Notes: generated by a model from the letters alone, not told the origin. 64,000 nt of DNA from Amorphochlora amoebiformis (GCA_054601695.1 BAAHQB010000121.1:248001-312000), one strand, 5' to 3'; positions 1-40,782 are shown, numbered from the stretch's first letter. A program made the numbers and translations.

Positions 1-22
1 TTAAATATACCAATATATACAC

Positions 23-58
<36 letters not shown>

Positions 59-61
59 TAC

Positions 62-5409
<5,348 letters not shown>

Positions 5410-5560
5410 CTAAGATTAAAAGGTTAATTAGTTTAATATGTAATAATATATATATTAACATATCCAAATTGAATATATATATATATATATATATCTTTAT
5501 ATATATGCATATATGTTAGATTCTAAATCTAGGAAGAAAAAGACTAATATGTAATAATTA

Positions 5561-5597
<37 letters not shown>

Positions 5598-5682
5598 GTG
5601 TGTTATATATATAATATATTTCATATAAAACTGTACCAATTAGGAAGAAAACTGTAAAAAATAACTCACGGCAGGAATATTG

Positions 5683-5736
<54 letters not shown>

Positions 5737-6126
5737 CCTTACATACACACCGAAATATATTTCCATGCAGCGATATTATCGCAAACACACACACAACACA
5801 CACACACACAATACAACACATTTCCGAATTTCAAGTTTGACACCCTACCCTATCTTGCTCAACGCCCCACACTCGGCCCCCCCCCCAAGGGAGGTGAGAG
5901 AGGGTTGATTTTTTCGTCTTATCGTTTTTTTTTTCAGATTTTTTTTGGTTTTTGTGTCTACGTTCCATCTATGAAACCGTCGCGGTGAAAAAAAAGAAAG
6001 GGGGGGGGGGTAGGTGATATATATATATATATATATATATTTGTATATATATGTCCAAGAGAAATAGGCCAATTTTGAACCAAAACCAAAAGGGGAAAGG
6101 GATGTTTCAAGATGTTATATATATGG

Positions 6127-6208
<82 letters not shown>

Positions 6209-6440
6209 ATATTATATACGATGTATACTTACATGCAATAAAAATATCAAAACTGCAACATATCGCCTATAATACAATGCACATAGACATACAACAGGCA
6301 TATGTATGTATATATATGTATGTGTATATATATATTATATATATAGATAAACACACATATATATTTTTATATATGCATATTCTAAGATATATTCATACAG
6401 AAATCTGTAAACACACACATGTAAACATGTTACCATATAC
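5410..6440 (-). other. Spacer between genes 1 and 2, with a possible terminal exon of gene 2
   Basis: The 5' end of gene 1 is not resolved above 5409. Weak candidate exon scraps lie near 5535 and 5650. On the minus strand a 138-bp open segment (5831-5968) follows TTTCATAG. It is in phase with the last certain gene-2 exon (6441-6554), encodes a Lys-rich tail (KNQKKSEKKNDKTKK) and ends in TGA. It could be the last exon of gene 2, but it crosses a poly-C run and is low complexity. A strong GTAAGT donor near 6227 may mark another exon. The rest is (TA)n. Confidence 0.4.
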
Positions 6441-9093
<2,653 letters not shown>

Positions 9094-9441
9094 CACGACT
9101 AATTAGTTGTCTTCTCGGGGCCTTTTCGGCAAGGGGATGGGTTTTAATGGGAAGAGGGAAGGGGGGGGGGCGGTTCGTAGAGGTTTTCCCTTCGGTTTGT
9201 CAGTGAGGTCAGCGACACAACACCAACACGAGCTCTTATTAGCGTTTCAGTAAAAATCTTTCGAAACGGGTAAATATACGGTCATTGACCGTCACTAACC
9301 ATTACAACCCGGGATTCGAACATGAATTTTGGGGTGGGCACTGGACATCCCCGGGACACCGATTGGTTGTTTTATTCCCGTTACTGACCGGGACTCCCCG
9401 GTACTATCAGAGATTAACTCCATCAAGGCCGATTCAGGGGT
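9094..9441. promoter_or_regulatory. Bidirectional intergenic region between genes 2 and 3
   Basis: 348 bp separate the divergent ATGs of gene 2 (9093, minus) and gene 3 (9442, plus). The region is GC-normal and free of (TA)n, unlike nearly all other non-coding DNA here. It has a G-run near 9163 and a tract of GGTCATTGACCGTCA type near 9280. Promoter function is inferred from position only. Confidence 0.5.
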
Positions 9442-17629
<8,188 letters not shown>

Positions 17630-17756
17630 TCCGTGGCTGCAATTCTGAGATTCTGAAAAAAGCAATCTAGAATCTTCCTGGATTGTTCGTAAATTTATAC
17701 TTTATAATGGCAATGTTTTTAATGTAGTTCAAGTTGTATATATATACTAGATATTC

Positions 17757-17831
<75 letters not shown>

Positions 17832-17920
17832 GTATACCTACACACACACACCATAATACACACACATATACACACATATACACACATATATACATATGTA
17901 TAATATGATGTATATAATAG

Positions 17921-17951
<31 letters not shown>

Positions 17952-18010
17952 TATGTATATAGCAAATGTGATCTAGATCAATGTTCTAGATGTTAGGCCT
18001 ATATGTATAC

Positions 18011-18048
<38 letters not shown>

Positions 18049-18328
18049 AAAAATATATATATAGAGCGAATGATTATAATTTTACTAGATATATGAGTGT
18101 AATCTTAAGATACTAATCATTCGGATTAGACGATATCTAGGATATGCAATACTTAAGTTAGGCTCAGTGTAAAATACGGACAGGGTCATTATCATATGAA
18201 CCACACCGAAGCTCGACTTGCTCAGTACACATATGCTACATATATAGCAATTACAAAATAACATTGTTATGAATATATTGATTGTTATACTACCTGATAG
18301 CGTAATCATTATGACATTACATTGTGCC

Positions 18329-18369
<41 letters not shown>

Positions 18370-19283
18370 ATATATATGCATACAACTGTATAAAGATTTA
18401 CATTATACTTGCTCGATTACTAGTCAATTCTACATATATTTTACAGCTGCGTAAGCAGAGCTAGTACATATTGTGTACAGTATATCCTACTCTGACACGT
18501 GCAGTTTCCAAGGATACCAGTTCAACATCGTATACTGCTTCAATATTACTCAAAATACTTTAAAATTTCGGCTATCGAGTTGTATTGCTGATCGTATGCC
18601 GGCAGCCTTTCGAATCCAGACTGCCTAAATCAAATTTCTCTAGATACATGCATATATGTATAAACCCCAATGGAGGGTTCCAATCGGACACGTGTGAGAT
18701 CAATTTGGATATCTACAATCTAATGTCTTAGATATGAATGAAATGATATCAATTATATCTTCAACTGATACTTGAATATATTAATATTTAATATTTAATA
18801 CCCGAATCGCGCTTGTCCCGCGCCTGTCTTCGTTGTCATTGTCTTCGGAATGTCTGGTGATGTCCGCTGAAGAAAAATCCCTGCCCTTCCTCCCCTGTCC
18901 CGTCTCCTCCCCTTTCTCTCTTCCTATACTTAGATTTCTCCTCTCCCTCCATAATCCCCTTTTCTTTGTCCTCTCTCGTTCTTTTTTTCTCACACGCTCT
19001 GGGAGGTCCGATAAACTAGCAGGCCATCTAATGGCCTTCGTTGAAAGTACATCTTTGATCTTTACATTTGTAAGAAAAACCGTGAACAAAACGAACTTGG
19101 AGAGCGTGAGAACATTCGTATACAGACGGATTGCGGCGGTTGTCGTACACTTACGGGTTTTCAGCTCGAAGACGTAGAGCATGTGTAAACTACATATATG
19201 TAATACATACATACATACATACATACATACTCACACACACCTACATGTTCATACACATATACGCACAACTACACTATGTTTAG
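17630..19283. other. Spacer between DedA and Tsr3 genes; unresolved 5' part of gene 4
   Basis: 17630-18780 is mostly AT-rich unique sequence with many CTAG sites and no convincing exon. 18790-19180 has normal GC. It is open on plus (18833-19177) and on minus (18781-19224), so neither frame can be chosen by eye. The plus strand carries long pyrimidine runs, a GTAAGA donor near 19070 and a TTTTCAG near 19163, so first exons or the 5' UTR of gene 4 may lie here. Confidence 0.45.
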
Positions 19284-30285
<11,002 letters not shown>

Positions 30286-30648
30286 TTTATTTACTCATCA
30301 CTGACTAAGTCTAGTACACGAATTACAAAAGCAGGATATTTTGGCATTGTATATATATAGTAGTAAGTGTAAACTCTGAGATAGAATATTGGTGCTATTT
30401 CTAGTATTTTAACAAAGTATGATCCCGCGCTCGACCCTGGCTTTCGGCTGATATCCTACTGCTAGCGCTATTTATAGCTGAAGTTACCAAAAGCAAGAAA
30501 TTTTAAAATTTAAATGCACAGATGCAAGGCTTTTTAGAAAATAGGCACATCAACTGCGTGCTGCTAACAATACATTTTCTGCTACAATTATCAGATCCCT
30601 CCCTTGTGACCACTATAGCCTCGGACTGACCAAAAAAAGGCTGTGGCA
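30286..30648. other. Convergent spacer between genes 4 and 5
   Basis: 363 bp between the TAA of gene 4 and the TAA of gene 5, which converge. Composition is mixed and there is little (TA)n. No exon or RNA gene is seen; presumably it holds both 3' untranslated ends. Confidence 0.6.
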
Positions 30649-31293
30649 TTAAACAGTGGGCCAAGCCGAAGCGTTTAGCGGCTGAAAAATTTGAAGTGAG
30701 ATAACGAGAACTTGCGGAAAGAATGGTTTACCTGCTCTACATACTTGGTCTTCTTGCCCTTCGGGTCAATCTCCCGTTTGTAGCGTTTCTGGAGGCAAAT
30801 AGTGAGCCCATTAATCTGTACTAGTAACATGCACGCTCTGCTCACCACTATGACTTCGCGATCGCCGTTCGTCCTCTTGCGTGCGAATCGCCTTTCTTTG
30901 TATTTTGTAACAGATCCTACGAGGAATTTGTGAGGAGAGGAGAAACAGCGCAAGATAGTTACCGTCTTCATGTTTCTCGACGACCGTCGTGATGTACAAA
31001 TCTGCTCGCCCGCCCTGGGAAAGTCCAAATATTTAAAATGCTTAAGAGAATAGAAGATTCTACCCCTGCACAGCAACCCCTAGCAGACTGATGGGTAGTC
31101 TTGGAAGTCCTGTATATGGTGATCTTCCCTTCTGTCCCATCGCTCCGCTGTACAAAAATCAAGCGTAAATGCGAGAATCTGGTTTCCAATCGTTCACATT
31201 TTGCTCATTAGACTAATTTACCATAGATAAGCTGTGGTCGTCGTATTCATCTTCATCTTCGATATACGACCTCTCCTCATAGTCGTACACCAT
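30649..31293 (-). CDS. Small basic protein of unknown function
   Basis: Six exons: 31222-31293 (ATG at 31293), 31064-31147, 30963-31014, 30846-30916, 30732-30788, 30649-30681. They total 369 nt (122 aa plus TAA), all in phase. The N-terminus is acidic and Tyr-rich (YEERSYIEDEDEYDDHSLS). The rest is basic: GKITIYRTSKTT, GGRADLYITTVVEKHEDG, KERRFARKRTNGDREVIV, KREIDPKGKKTKYVEQ. No family is recognised. Introns here are short (about 43-75 nt), have polypyrimidine acceptors and lack (TA)n, unlike the rest of the window. The end of exon 31064-31147 is the least certain donor. Confidence 0.75.
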
Positions 31294-31407
31294 CTTAGGG
31301 GAGCATCTTATGCCCATATTCAAACAGTCGATAATACAAAGGGCACCCGGTGTTGCCAACGTCGGGTAGTAACCGGATGAGTGCTCCTAGAATCAGGACG
31401 TCACGCA
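31294..31407. promoter_or_regulatory. Short bidirectional intergenic region between genes 5 and 6
   Basis: Only 114 bp separate the divergent start codons of gene 5 (31293, minus) and the aminopeptidase gene (31408, plus). Normal GC, no (TA)n. A shared promoter is inferred from spacing. Confidence 0.5.
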
Positions 31408-32575
31408 ATGGAAGTTACCCCGGAAGAGCAGTCTATATGCAAGGAATTCCTTGACTATGTCAATGGCTGCCACTCTGAGTTCCACGCAGTTTCCCAAACC
31501 GAAAATATGCTCAAGAAAGCTGGATTTGTGCAGATATCGGAGAAGGTCGACTCCGACTGGTCGAACCTGAAACCGGGAGGAAAGTATTACTTCACACGTA
31601 ACCAGTCTAGTGTCATGGCGTTCGCCGTAGGGGGCCAATATAAGCCTGGTAACGGATTTTCCATGGCAGGAGCCCACACGGACAGGTAGAACATCAACAC
31701 CCTGTTGACGCATCTCTCATCCTTAAGGTTTCAGCCCCGTCCTGAAGATAAAGCCCTTATCGAAGACATCAGGATCAGGATTTCTGCAGGTATGAAAACA
31801 TAGTAGTGTGTTGTTTCAAGGTTTGATTTCAGATTCCTCCCCAGGTCGGGATCGAACCGTACGGAGGCGGTCTTTGGAACACTTGGTTCGATCGTAACCT
31901 GACAGTCGCTGGACGGGCCATAGTAGAGGGCCAGAAGGATGGAAAGACGGTTTATGAGTGTAAACTCGTCCATATTCCCCGGCCTATCTTGTGCATCCCT
32001 AACCTAGCGATCCATCTGAACCGTAATATCTACACCGAGGGCTTTAAGTACAACAAGCAAACGCACCTCCTTCCTATCCTGGCAACTGGTACGCTCAACT
32101 TGAGTCTTCAACACATCCGTTGACCTTTTCCGTAAAGCTTTTATTCTACACCTCTTGTCGCACTCTCTATTTCTCTATACCTGGTATAAAACCCAACCAC
32201 AATTCCGCTATGAATAGAGATACTCACGGGCAAGCCGGATGAGAAGTCATCTGGAGAACACCATACTCTTCTCGTGGACCTACTGGCCAAAGAGCTCAAG
32301 GTAAGCGTTGAGGCAGCTGAGTATCCAAGTGTTACACTATTGTGCCGTCCTCAGGTTTCTCCTGACAAGATAAAGGATTTCGACCTTGGAATGTGCGACA
32401 CCCAGCCTGCGTGCATTCATGGGGCGAAGGAGGAGTTTATTTCGGCTAGGGGGCTGGATAACTTGATGATGTCTTTTATTTGCACGAAGTCCCTCATCGA
32501 TTCTACGTAATTCGGTTTTAATATTAGTTCATAGAAATATAAATATATTGTATGTATATTATGTACATCTGTAAC

Positions 32576-32615
<40 letters not shown>

Positions 32616-32809
32616 CACATATGCCTATACTGTATATAAATAATATACCTACATGTATACATATATTATACATATATATATATATGTATATGTATATATA
32701 TCTTACATATATATATATATATGTATATAAAAATATATAAATAGTGTATATAATGTATACATATATATATATATATATATATATATGTATAGTTTATGTA
32801 ATGTACATA

Positions 32810-32851
<42 letters not shown>

Positions 32852-32942
32852 ATGTTGTACCTTAAACACTCTAACCCAACCACTTAATATAAATATATAA
32901 TATATACATATATACATATATATATATATTATATATAATATA

Positions 32943-32980
<38 letters not shown>

Positions 32981-33000
32981 CATATATATATATACATATA

Positions 33001-33036
<36 letters not shown>

Positions 33037-33059
33037 ACACACCACACACACACACAATA

Positions 33060-33104
<45 letters not shown>

Positions 33105-34089
33105 ATATGCACGTATATTTATATTAGATATATTAATGTAAATTCTATTATTCTTTGTATTGTATGTATATTAGACGTATATTTACAACACATATACATA
33201 CAAATGTAGTATATACACATATAACAGTCATCCATACACCATACAAACACATACACACACATAACACAAAATTTACCCACCCACCCAACCCACCCGTTTC
33301 TGTATTTTCAATCTCTCATAAGCAATCCAATAACACTATAATCTACCCTTCAGCGAGAACAAACAACTCGACAGCGAGAAGCAAATTCGCCTAGTTGCCC
33401 TATTTGATAACGAGGAGATTGGGTCCAGGAGTCAACAGGGTGCAGCGTCAAACATGATGTCGAGCGTGTTGAAGCGAATTAATGGCGACGCGAAAAGGTA
33501 GTCTCCGTCTTAGCCATTTCTTTGTGCGTGTATTTATCTGTCCGACTTTCTCGCTGCATCTGTGTGTGTGTTTCGATCTCTGTGTTCTTGTTCTGTGTCT
33601 CTCCCTCTCAGCGTCTTTTCTTTTTTTTTTTTTCAATGTATCTTTCTTGCGTTTTCTCACCTCTCTCTTAGCGCTATCTCTGAATGTTTTTTTTTTTATC
33701 TATTTATGTATGCTAATACAGAATGCTATGAGGAATCTCAGCAGTAGTGATAATGATAATGACATTGATTGTAATAATAGTTTCAATAAATAACAACAGA
33801 ACTAATATGATTTGTACTTTAGAACATTTAATATACATATATAACTCACATAAATTATATAGATATATATTTATGTATATACATATATGTATATATATAT
33901 ATATATATATTTACGTCTTTTACATATTATGTATGTATTGTATGTTAAATATATACGTAAAAAACATGTTATATATATAAATGCGTATGTACATATGACA
34001 ATGTATGTATGTATATACATACATATATGTGTATATATGTATGTATATATATGTATATATATATGTGTGTAAATAATATATTTAGATAT

Positions 34090-34132
<43 letters not shown>

Positions 34133-34158
34133 TATATAGATACACACACACACACACA

Positions 34159-34200
<42 letters not shown>

Positions 34201-34214
34201 TTATATATGTTATA

Positions 34215-34269
<55 letters not shown>

Positions 34270-34583
34270 TAGGTTTTCTTAACATACACCCTTCTCAATC
34301 TCCCTCTCCTACAACGTTAACACTACAAAAGTTCAAGCTTGTTTTCTACCGATTTTATTGCAGTTACATTGTTTCTACTCATGTAATTCAGTTACATTGT
34401 GTTCCTCCTGATATTACGGCAATCACATTAGATTTTTTTCCGATTTTATTCCAACTTCGTTGAATTCTATTTATTTTAATGCAGTTACGATTCCGCAATT
34501 CGAAAGAGCTTTCTCATCTCTGCAGATATGGCCCATGCGGTTCTGCTATATATATATACACACACACATACACATTTACATAT

Positions 34584-34668
<85 letters not shown>

Positions 34669-34690
34669 AAATGCATGTAAAATATTTTAC

Positions 34691-34750
<60 letters not shown>

Positions 34751-34781
34751 ATATATATAATATATACATATACATATATAC

Positions 34782-34812
<31 letters not shown>

Positions 34813-34828
34813 ATATTTAATGTATATG

Positions 34829-34872
<44 letters not shown>

Positions 34873-34910
34873 GTATCTCTCTCTCTCTAACATATGTTTA
34901 AATATGTTTG

Positions 34911-34950
<40 letters not shown>

Positions 34951-35348
34951 ATATATGTATATATATATATATATATACATACATACATATAATATCTATC
35001 CATGTATTTGGTATAAAATAATTTTTTTTTTACACACATATACTACACATACACATACGTACATTCGATTAGGTTCACCCGAACTACTCCAGCAAGCATG
35101 AGAGCAACCATAGGCCCATGATCCACAAGGGGTACCATTAATGCTGCCTCGCCTTTTGTTCCTCTCCTCCTCTTTGACTCACTCTATCTTCCTCCTTCTT
35201 CGACCGTTTTTGGCCGATTGCCATTTACAAACTAGGATGAATTTCCTGTTGGATCGTAAAAATGTGGGTCTATTCCGTGTACATTCATCTCTCTCTCTTT
35301 CTCTTTAAGATGCGAGCGGGACGTTCTGAATATACCTTGATCATGAAG

Positions 35349-35382
<34 letters not shown>

Positions 35383-36032
35383 GAAGAATTATTGAAGCGT
35401 TGATACACAGATTAGTGCTCAAGAAAAACGGAAACCAACGATATGCGACTAATGCCGTCACGACCTTCATCATCGAGCAGATCGCCAAAACCCACAAGAT
35501 TCCCATTCAAAAGTTTGTGGTATGATTAGAATTAGGATGAGGTATAGGTCAGGGTTAGATTAGGGTTAGGGGAGGGTGAGGGTTGGACATATTTGTTAGG
35601 TACGCTACAGGTAGGTTAAGGCTCGGATTCAGGGCTTGTTCAAATGTCACTTTAGGTTAAGGTTAGCTAGGGGATAGGCTAGGTATAAAACTGTGCTTGG
35701 AATAGCGTAATTCTACGTCTGGGTTCTTGCAAGAATGTGAAGGTGCCAATTGCTTGTGGAGATATGATATCACCTGATATCTGGTGAATATCCGACTTGA
35801 TTAGGTTCGAAATGATATGGGGTGTGGAAGTACCATCGGGCCTATTATATCTGCGAATACTGGGGTGCGAACTATTGATGTAGGAGTTCCCCAGTTTGCT
35901 ATGCATAGTATTCGGTAAGTATAATAGTATTCGGTAAGTATAATAGTATTCGGTAAGTATAATAGTATTCGGTAAGTGTAATATGCAGAAGGATTGTTCT
36001 TTGTATTTATATATTTATGTATATAATTCATA

Positions 36033-36094
<62 letters not shown>

Positions 36095-36176
36095 TAACAT
36101 ATATGTAAATGTATAGCACATATATATATGTATATATTTGCACACAGAGCATATATACGTATATGTATATACACAC

Positions 36177-36212
<36 letters not shown>

Positions 36213-36380
36213 TATATATATTAGATATGTATGTATATAAATGTGTATACACACATATATAGAATATGTGCCCAATGCTAGACATATATATATATATATA
36301 TATATATATCTATATGTATATATATTTATATGTAATATTCATATATATATTTATGTATATACATATATATATATATAGAA

Positions 36381-36414
<34 letters not shown>

Positions 36415-36478
36415 GTGTGTAAATATATATATATGTATTCATATAATCTATAAAAAATGTGCGATGTACGAATGTAAA

Positions 36479-36517
<39 letters not shown>

Positions 36518-36620
36518 ATATATTATGTTTATTGGAAAACATGTGTGAAAGCATACACACATTATGCAAACCGTTCACATATATATGTAAAAAATTATAT
36601 GTACAACCTACTTATATTCA

Positions 36621-36661
<41 letters not shown>

Positions 36662-37081
36662 TGTATATATATGTATATATCTATACTTACATTGAAATTC
36701 ATATAAAAACATCTTGACGATATTTATTTCCGGGTGCTTTAAAATACTTTTTTCATTCCTCAGAGAGATGTGCGGAGTGAAAGACGTTCTCTCCTCTTAT
36801 AAGCTCATAAAAAACTTCTTTCTCGAGTTTAGCAAAATTGACGAATCTCTGAAAGGTAGCCCAATCAACTGTACGTATATCAAAATGTATGTAATGTAAT
36901 TTATATATATATATATATTATTTATGTGTATATATATATATATACACATACACACATATATATACATACATACATACACATACATACATACACACACACA
37001 TGTGAATATTTGTGTATATTATATATATATATATATATGTATATATAATGTGTATGTATGTATATATATATATATGTATAG

Positions 37082-37119
<38 letters not shown>

Positions 37120-37320
37120 TATATAAATATGTACATATAATAATATATGTATATATCTATATATATATATATGTGTGTATATATATGAGATATATATTAA
37201 TATATATGTATATATATATATATATATTTATGCATATATACATATATATACTTAAATCACTCTCGTTGATCAGCTAAAGTTTGACTAATTAATTGTTGTT
37301 TTGTCGCAGTGGATTATTGA
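31408..37320 (+). CDS. DNPEP: Aspartyl aminopeptidase (peptidase family M18)
   Basis: Twelve exons: 31408-31685, 31735-31789, 31845-32088, 32218-32300, 32355-32506, 33354-33497, 34485-34539, 35073-35131, 35411-35519, 35805-35914, 36764-36855, 37310-37320. They total 1392 nt, 463 aa plus TGA, all in phase and close to the usual M18 length. Metal-site and catalytic motifs are all present: [87 protein letters not shown] and [11 protein letters not shown]. The family is a dinuclear-zinc cytosolic peptidase, usually a dodecamer, removing N-terminal Asp or Glu from peptides. The first five exons have compact introns; later introns are filled with (TA)n. An upstream in-frame ATG at 31381 would add nine residues. 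Confidence 0.96.
35525..35680 (+). repeat. Degenerate TTAGGG tract in an aminopeptidase intron
   Basis: Loose TTAGGG-type sequence (AGGGTTAGATTAGGGTTAGG and diverged forms) follows the GTATGA donor of exon 35411-35519. Confidence 0.7.
35907..35982 (+). repeat. Four tandem copies of a 5' splice site
   Basis: The 19-bp unit AGTATTCGGTAAGTATAAT occurs four times head to tail (starts 35907, 35926, 35945, 35964; the last reads GTAAGTGTAAT). The first copy is the real end of the aminopeptidase exon (codon for Ile, CG of Arg, then GTAAGT). Each later copy brings another CG|GTAAGT donor, and each unit end makes TAATAG. Confidence 0.95.
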
Positions 37321-38946
37321 GAGCCACGCGTGAAAATAGTTCTTGGTATAGGTACCCTCCCTTCCGTTGGCCCAGGAAACAGAGCTGTGCCGTGATGATG
37401 TATGTTATGTTATGAGTAGCATGACCAGATGACTAGCGCAAACCCGAGAAAGTTTTTCATCTAACATAGTGAATGCTTTGTTTATCTCAATATGATACAC
37501 GCCATCGTGTATGCATGATGCATACGACGGTGTTCAACGTATCGATCTTATACACTCCGAAGTTAATTAATAATATAGTAATTCAGGCATATTGATGTAT
37601 ACATTTTCAGGCTACCGTAAGACTTTCAAGCAATTTCTAGAATTTAGCTACTACGTGCGATTACCACGCCCTAGACGCCGACATTATTAGTAATATCTAG
37701 AATATTGTAACATAACGGTCACTGCCACGGTGCTATATATACGATTCGTGTACGGAAGGCATCACATTCTAGCAATGAATGCGTTCATCGTGCATGTATA
37801 CGTACGTACGTATGTATTAATTGCAGACCCAAACGTATACGTACGTATACGCGCGTATAGGTACGTATATACGTACGTATAGGTACGTATATACATACGT
37901 ATACGCACGCACGTACATTGAAATACGTCTAGCATCTAGACTATATATTGCACTAGATCAAGTGCCAAACTACATGGTTGATACATGCTTAACTTGTGAG
38001 AGTACGTAAAAGTTATATCTTGCGTACGTACGCCTGCGTGTAACATGCCATATATCTAGTACATGGATGAGTATAGATTGTCTGTTTGCCACATACGTTA
38101 TTAAGTTTCATCAACATACGTACGTATATGTCAATTTATTATACTGTACTGCCGTACGTACGTACTTATACAGACTCATTAGGTATTATAGAATATTCTC
38201 TCTTTTCTCTCTCACAAACACACGCATACAACTAGTACAAAACACATATCTAGTCTCTCTCTCTCTCTCGCTCTCTGATCTAGTGATCTCTTCAGCGGGC
38301 CGGCCGGGCGATCCCGTTAGGATGTGTACATCCACAAACGTACGAAAAATGTCATGATCCAATACTTATTTACGCCGCACATGTGCAACGCCGCATGTGC
38401 AAATGATATATATAAATATATATATATATACCATAGCGGTTGTATATTGCATGGTATACCGAACACGATTCGGAATGTGTAATGCATGCATCGCTCAGTA
38501 TATATGCAAACTATGTACACAAAAATATACATTCCTGTTAACAAAGGTAAACTGAATATAGTACACTGCGCACGCTCAGATTCGAGCACTCTACCCTACA
38601 AACATGTCACCTACAGCGTGAATAATGTGCTGGGGCACGAATTGAAACTATACTACCAACTAGCTAATCGCGGCCATGTATTCGCTGGATCGTAAGCCAA
38701 TTACTCTCCTCTCACTTGCTGACTTATAACCGCTTAAGCGTGTACTTATGATCATCGTATTGTCGGGATTTGACTTGTTCCAGTCACTCTTGCCCGAATC
38801 GGCACGTGCTTGACTGGAATAGCAAAGAAGATATATATATATATATATATTTACGACGATATATACACATAGACGTGAGGTCAAAATATATAGAGTACAC
38901 ATATGTACATGTAGATATTTAGTATATGTAGATATACATATGTATG

Positions 38947-38990
<44 letters not shown>

Positions 38991-39138
38991 TATACATATA
39001 CACACATACACATACACATATAGAGAGGGAGAGAAACTAGCACATACACACACACAAATATATGTACATACCATACCTCTGTACACACACTCACAAAAAA
39101 ACGTACTATATGTACCATATATATATATATATATATAC

Positions 39139-39173
<35 letters not shown>

Positions 39174-39270
39174 CACACACTCACAAAAAAATGTACTATA
39201 TGTACCATATATATATATATATATATAACTATGTTTTTAAATATGTATGTACATGTAAAAATACATACAT

Positions 39271-39314
<44 letters not shown>

Positions 39315-39501
39315 GATGTATATTTATTATATGCATGTATAAATGTATATATATGTATATATATATATATAATATATATATATATATATAGCATATATAA
39401 TCATATATATATATATGTATATATATGTATATATTGTACTAGGGATAGGTTTTGGATTAGGGTTAGCATAAGGTGGGTAATAAGGAGTGATTAGCATAAT
39501 A

Positions 39502-39570
<69 letters not shown>

Positions 39571-39635
39571 TTACATAAATATATACATATATACACACAT
39601 ATATACATATATTACAATATACATATATATATATA

Positions 39636-39671
<36 letters not shown>

Positions 39672-39695
39672 TAAAATATCTACATATATCTTCAG
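37321..39695. other. Spacer between genes 6 and 7, CTAG- and ACGT-rich
   Basis: 37321-38700 is mostly unique sequence of moderate GC with little (TA)n and unusually many CTAG and GTAC palindromes. 37795-37920 is an imperfect run of TACGTACG/TATACG units (alternating purine-pyrimidine, self-complementary). 38250-38275 holds a CT run. 38820-39690 returns to (TA)n with CA/TG islands. It includes a 60-70 bp duplication (39075-39150 and 39168-39220, TACACACACTCACAAAAAAA plus TGTACTATATGTACCATATA). The 5' exons of gene 7 may hide here but I could not place them. Confidence 0.6.
38660..38814 (-). other. Possible terminal exon on the minus strand
   Basis: After a CTATTCCAG acceptor a 52-codon frame (QARADSGKSDWNKSNPDN ... 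SSEYMAAIS) runs to TAG at 38660. Composition is protein-like, but I found no partner exons. The plus strand of the same DNA also has short open frames. It could be chance. Confidence 0.25.
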
Positions 39696-39703
39696 CACAA
39701 TAC

Positions 39704-39761
<58 letters not shown>

Positions 39762-39822
39762 TAAAATATCTACATATATCTTCAGCATAATACAAGGTAT
39801 ATATATATATATATCTATATCT

Positions 39823-39872
<50 letters not shown>

Positions 39873-40172
39873 ATAAATATACAATATCTACACATATCTT
39901 CAGCATAATACAAGGTATATATATATATATATATATACAATATCTACACATATCTTCAGCATAATACAAGGTATATATATATATATGTGTATGTATATGT
40001 ATATATATATATATATATACACACACACATATATAAATATACAAAATCTACACATATCTTCAGCATAATACAAGGTTTTATACACATATGTTTACACACA
40101 TACGCATGCACACATATAAATATACAATATCTACATATATCTTCAGATTAATACAAGGTATATATATATATT

Positions 40173-40214
<42 letters not shown>

Positions 40215-40247
40215 TTATATCTACATATATCTTCAGCATAATACAAG

Positions 40248-40278
<31 letters not shown>

Positions 40279-40313
40279 TACAATATCTACACATATCCTC
40301 AGCATAATACAAG
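39696..40313 (+). repeat. Eight copies of an 11-nt micro-exon with both splice sites
   Basis: A segment AATATCTACATATATCTTCAG|CATAATACAAG|GTATAT recurs with small changes. The 11-nt cores start at 39696, 39786, 39904, 39960, 40064, 40147, 40237 and 40303, separated by (TA)n or CA/TG tracts. All keep the CAG acceptor. Most keep AAG|GT; the copies at 40064 (GTTTTA) and 40237 (AAGATA) have altered donors. The last copy has a non-TA donor (GTAGGA) and joins in phase to exon 40341-40384. Confidence 0.92.
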
Positions 40314-40505
40314 GTAGGAAGGGATTATTTTTCAATGTAGAGTACGTCAGGATATGGATAAAGTCGAAAATAAAAGCAAAAAGGGTGAGGTCAAGGATAA
40401 TAAAGCAGATAGGGTGGGTTCAAGGGTTAGGCCTAGGGTTAAGGTTTAGAGGTTGCCGTGTTGAAGCATTCCTCTGCTTGGTGTCCAAGGATCCTAATGT
40501 ACATC

Positions 40506-40541
<36 letters not shown>

Positions 40542-40745
40542 TATGTATATATGTATGTATATATATATATACATATCATAAATACACTCTCTTACAAATA
40601 CATGCATAGCATATAATACGTGTCAACATCACGTCCACACATCACACACACACACACGTCCACATAGATGAATCGAGCCCAGACGTGAATTTGTGGGTGT
40701 ATGTGTGTGTGTATGTATGTTTGTATGAATGTGCAGATATATATG

Positions 40746-40782
<37 letters not shown>

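Noticed and set aside
39696-40313. Regularly spaced direct repeats that could suggest a CRISPR array
   Set aside because: The spacers are (TA)n, the repeats carry splice sites, and the DNA is eukaryotic with spliced genes.
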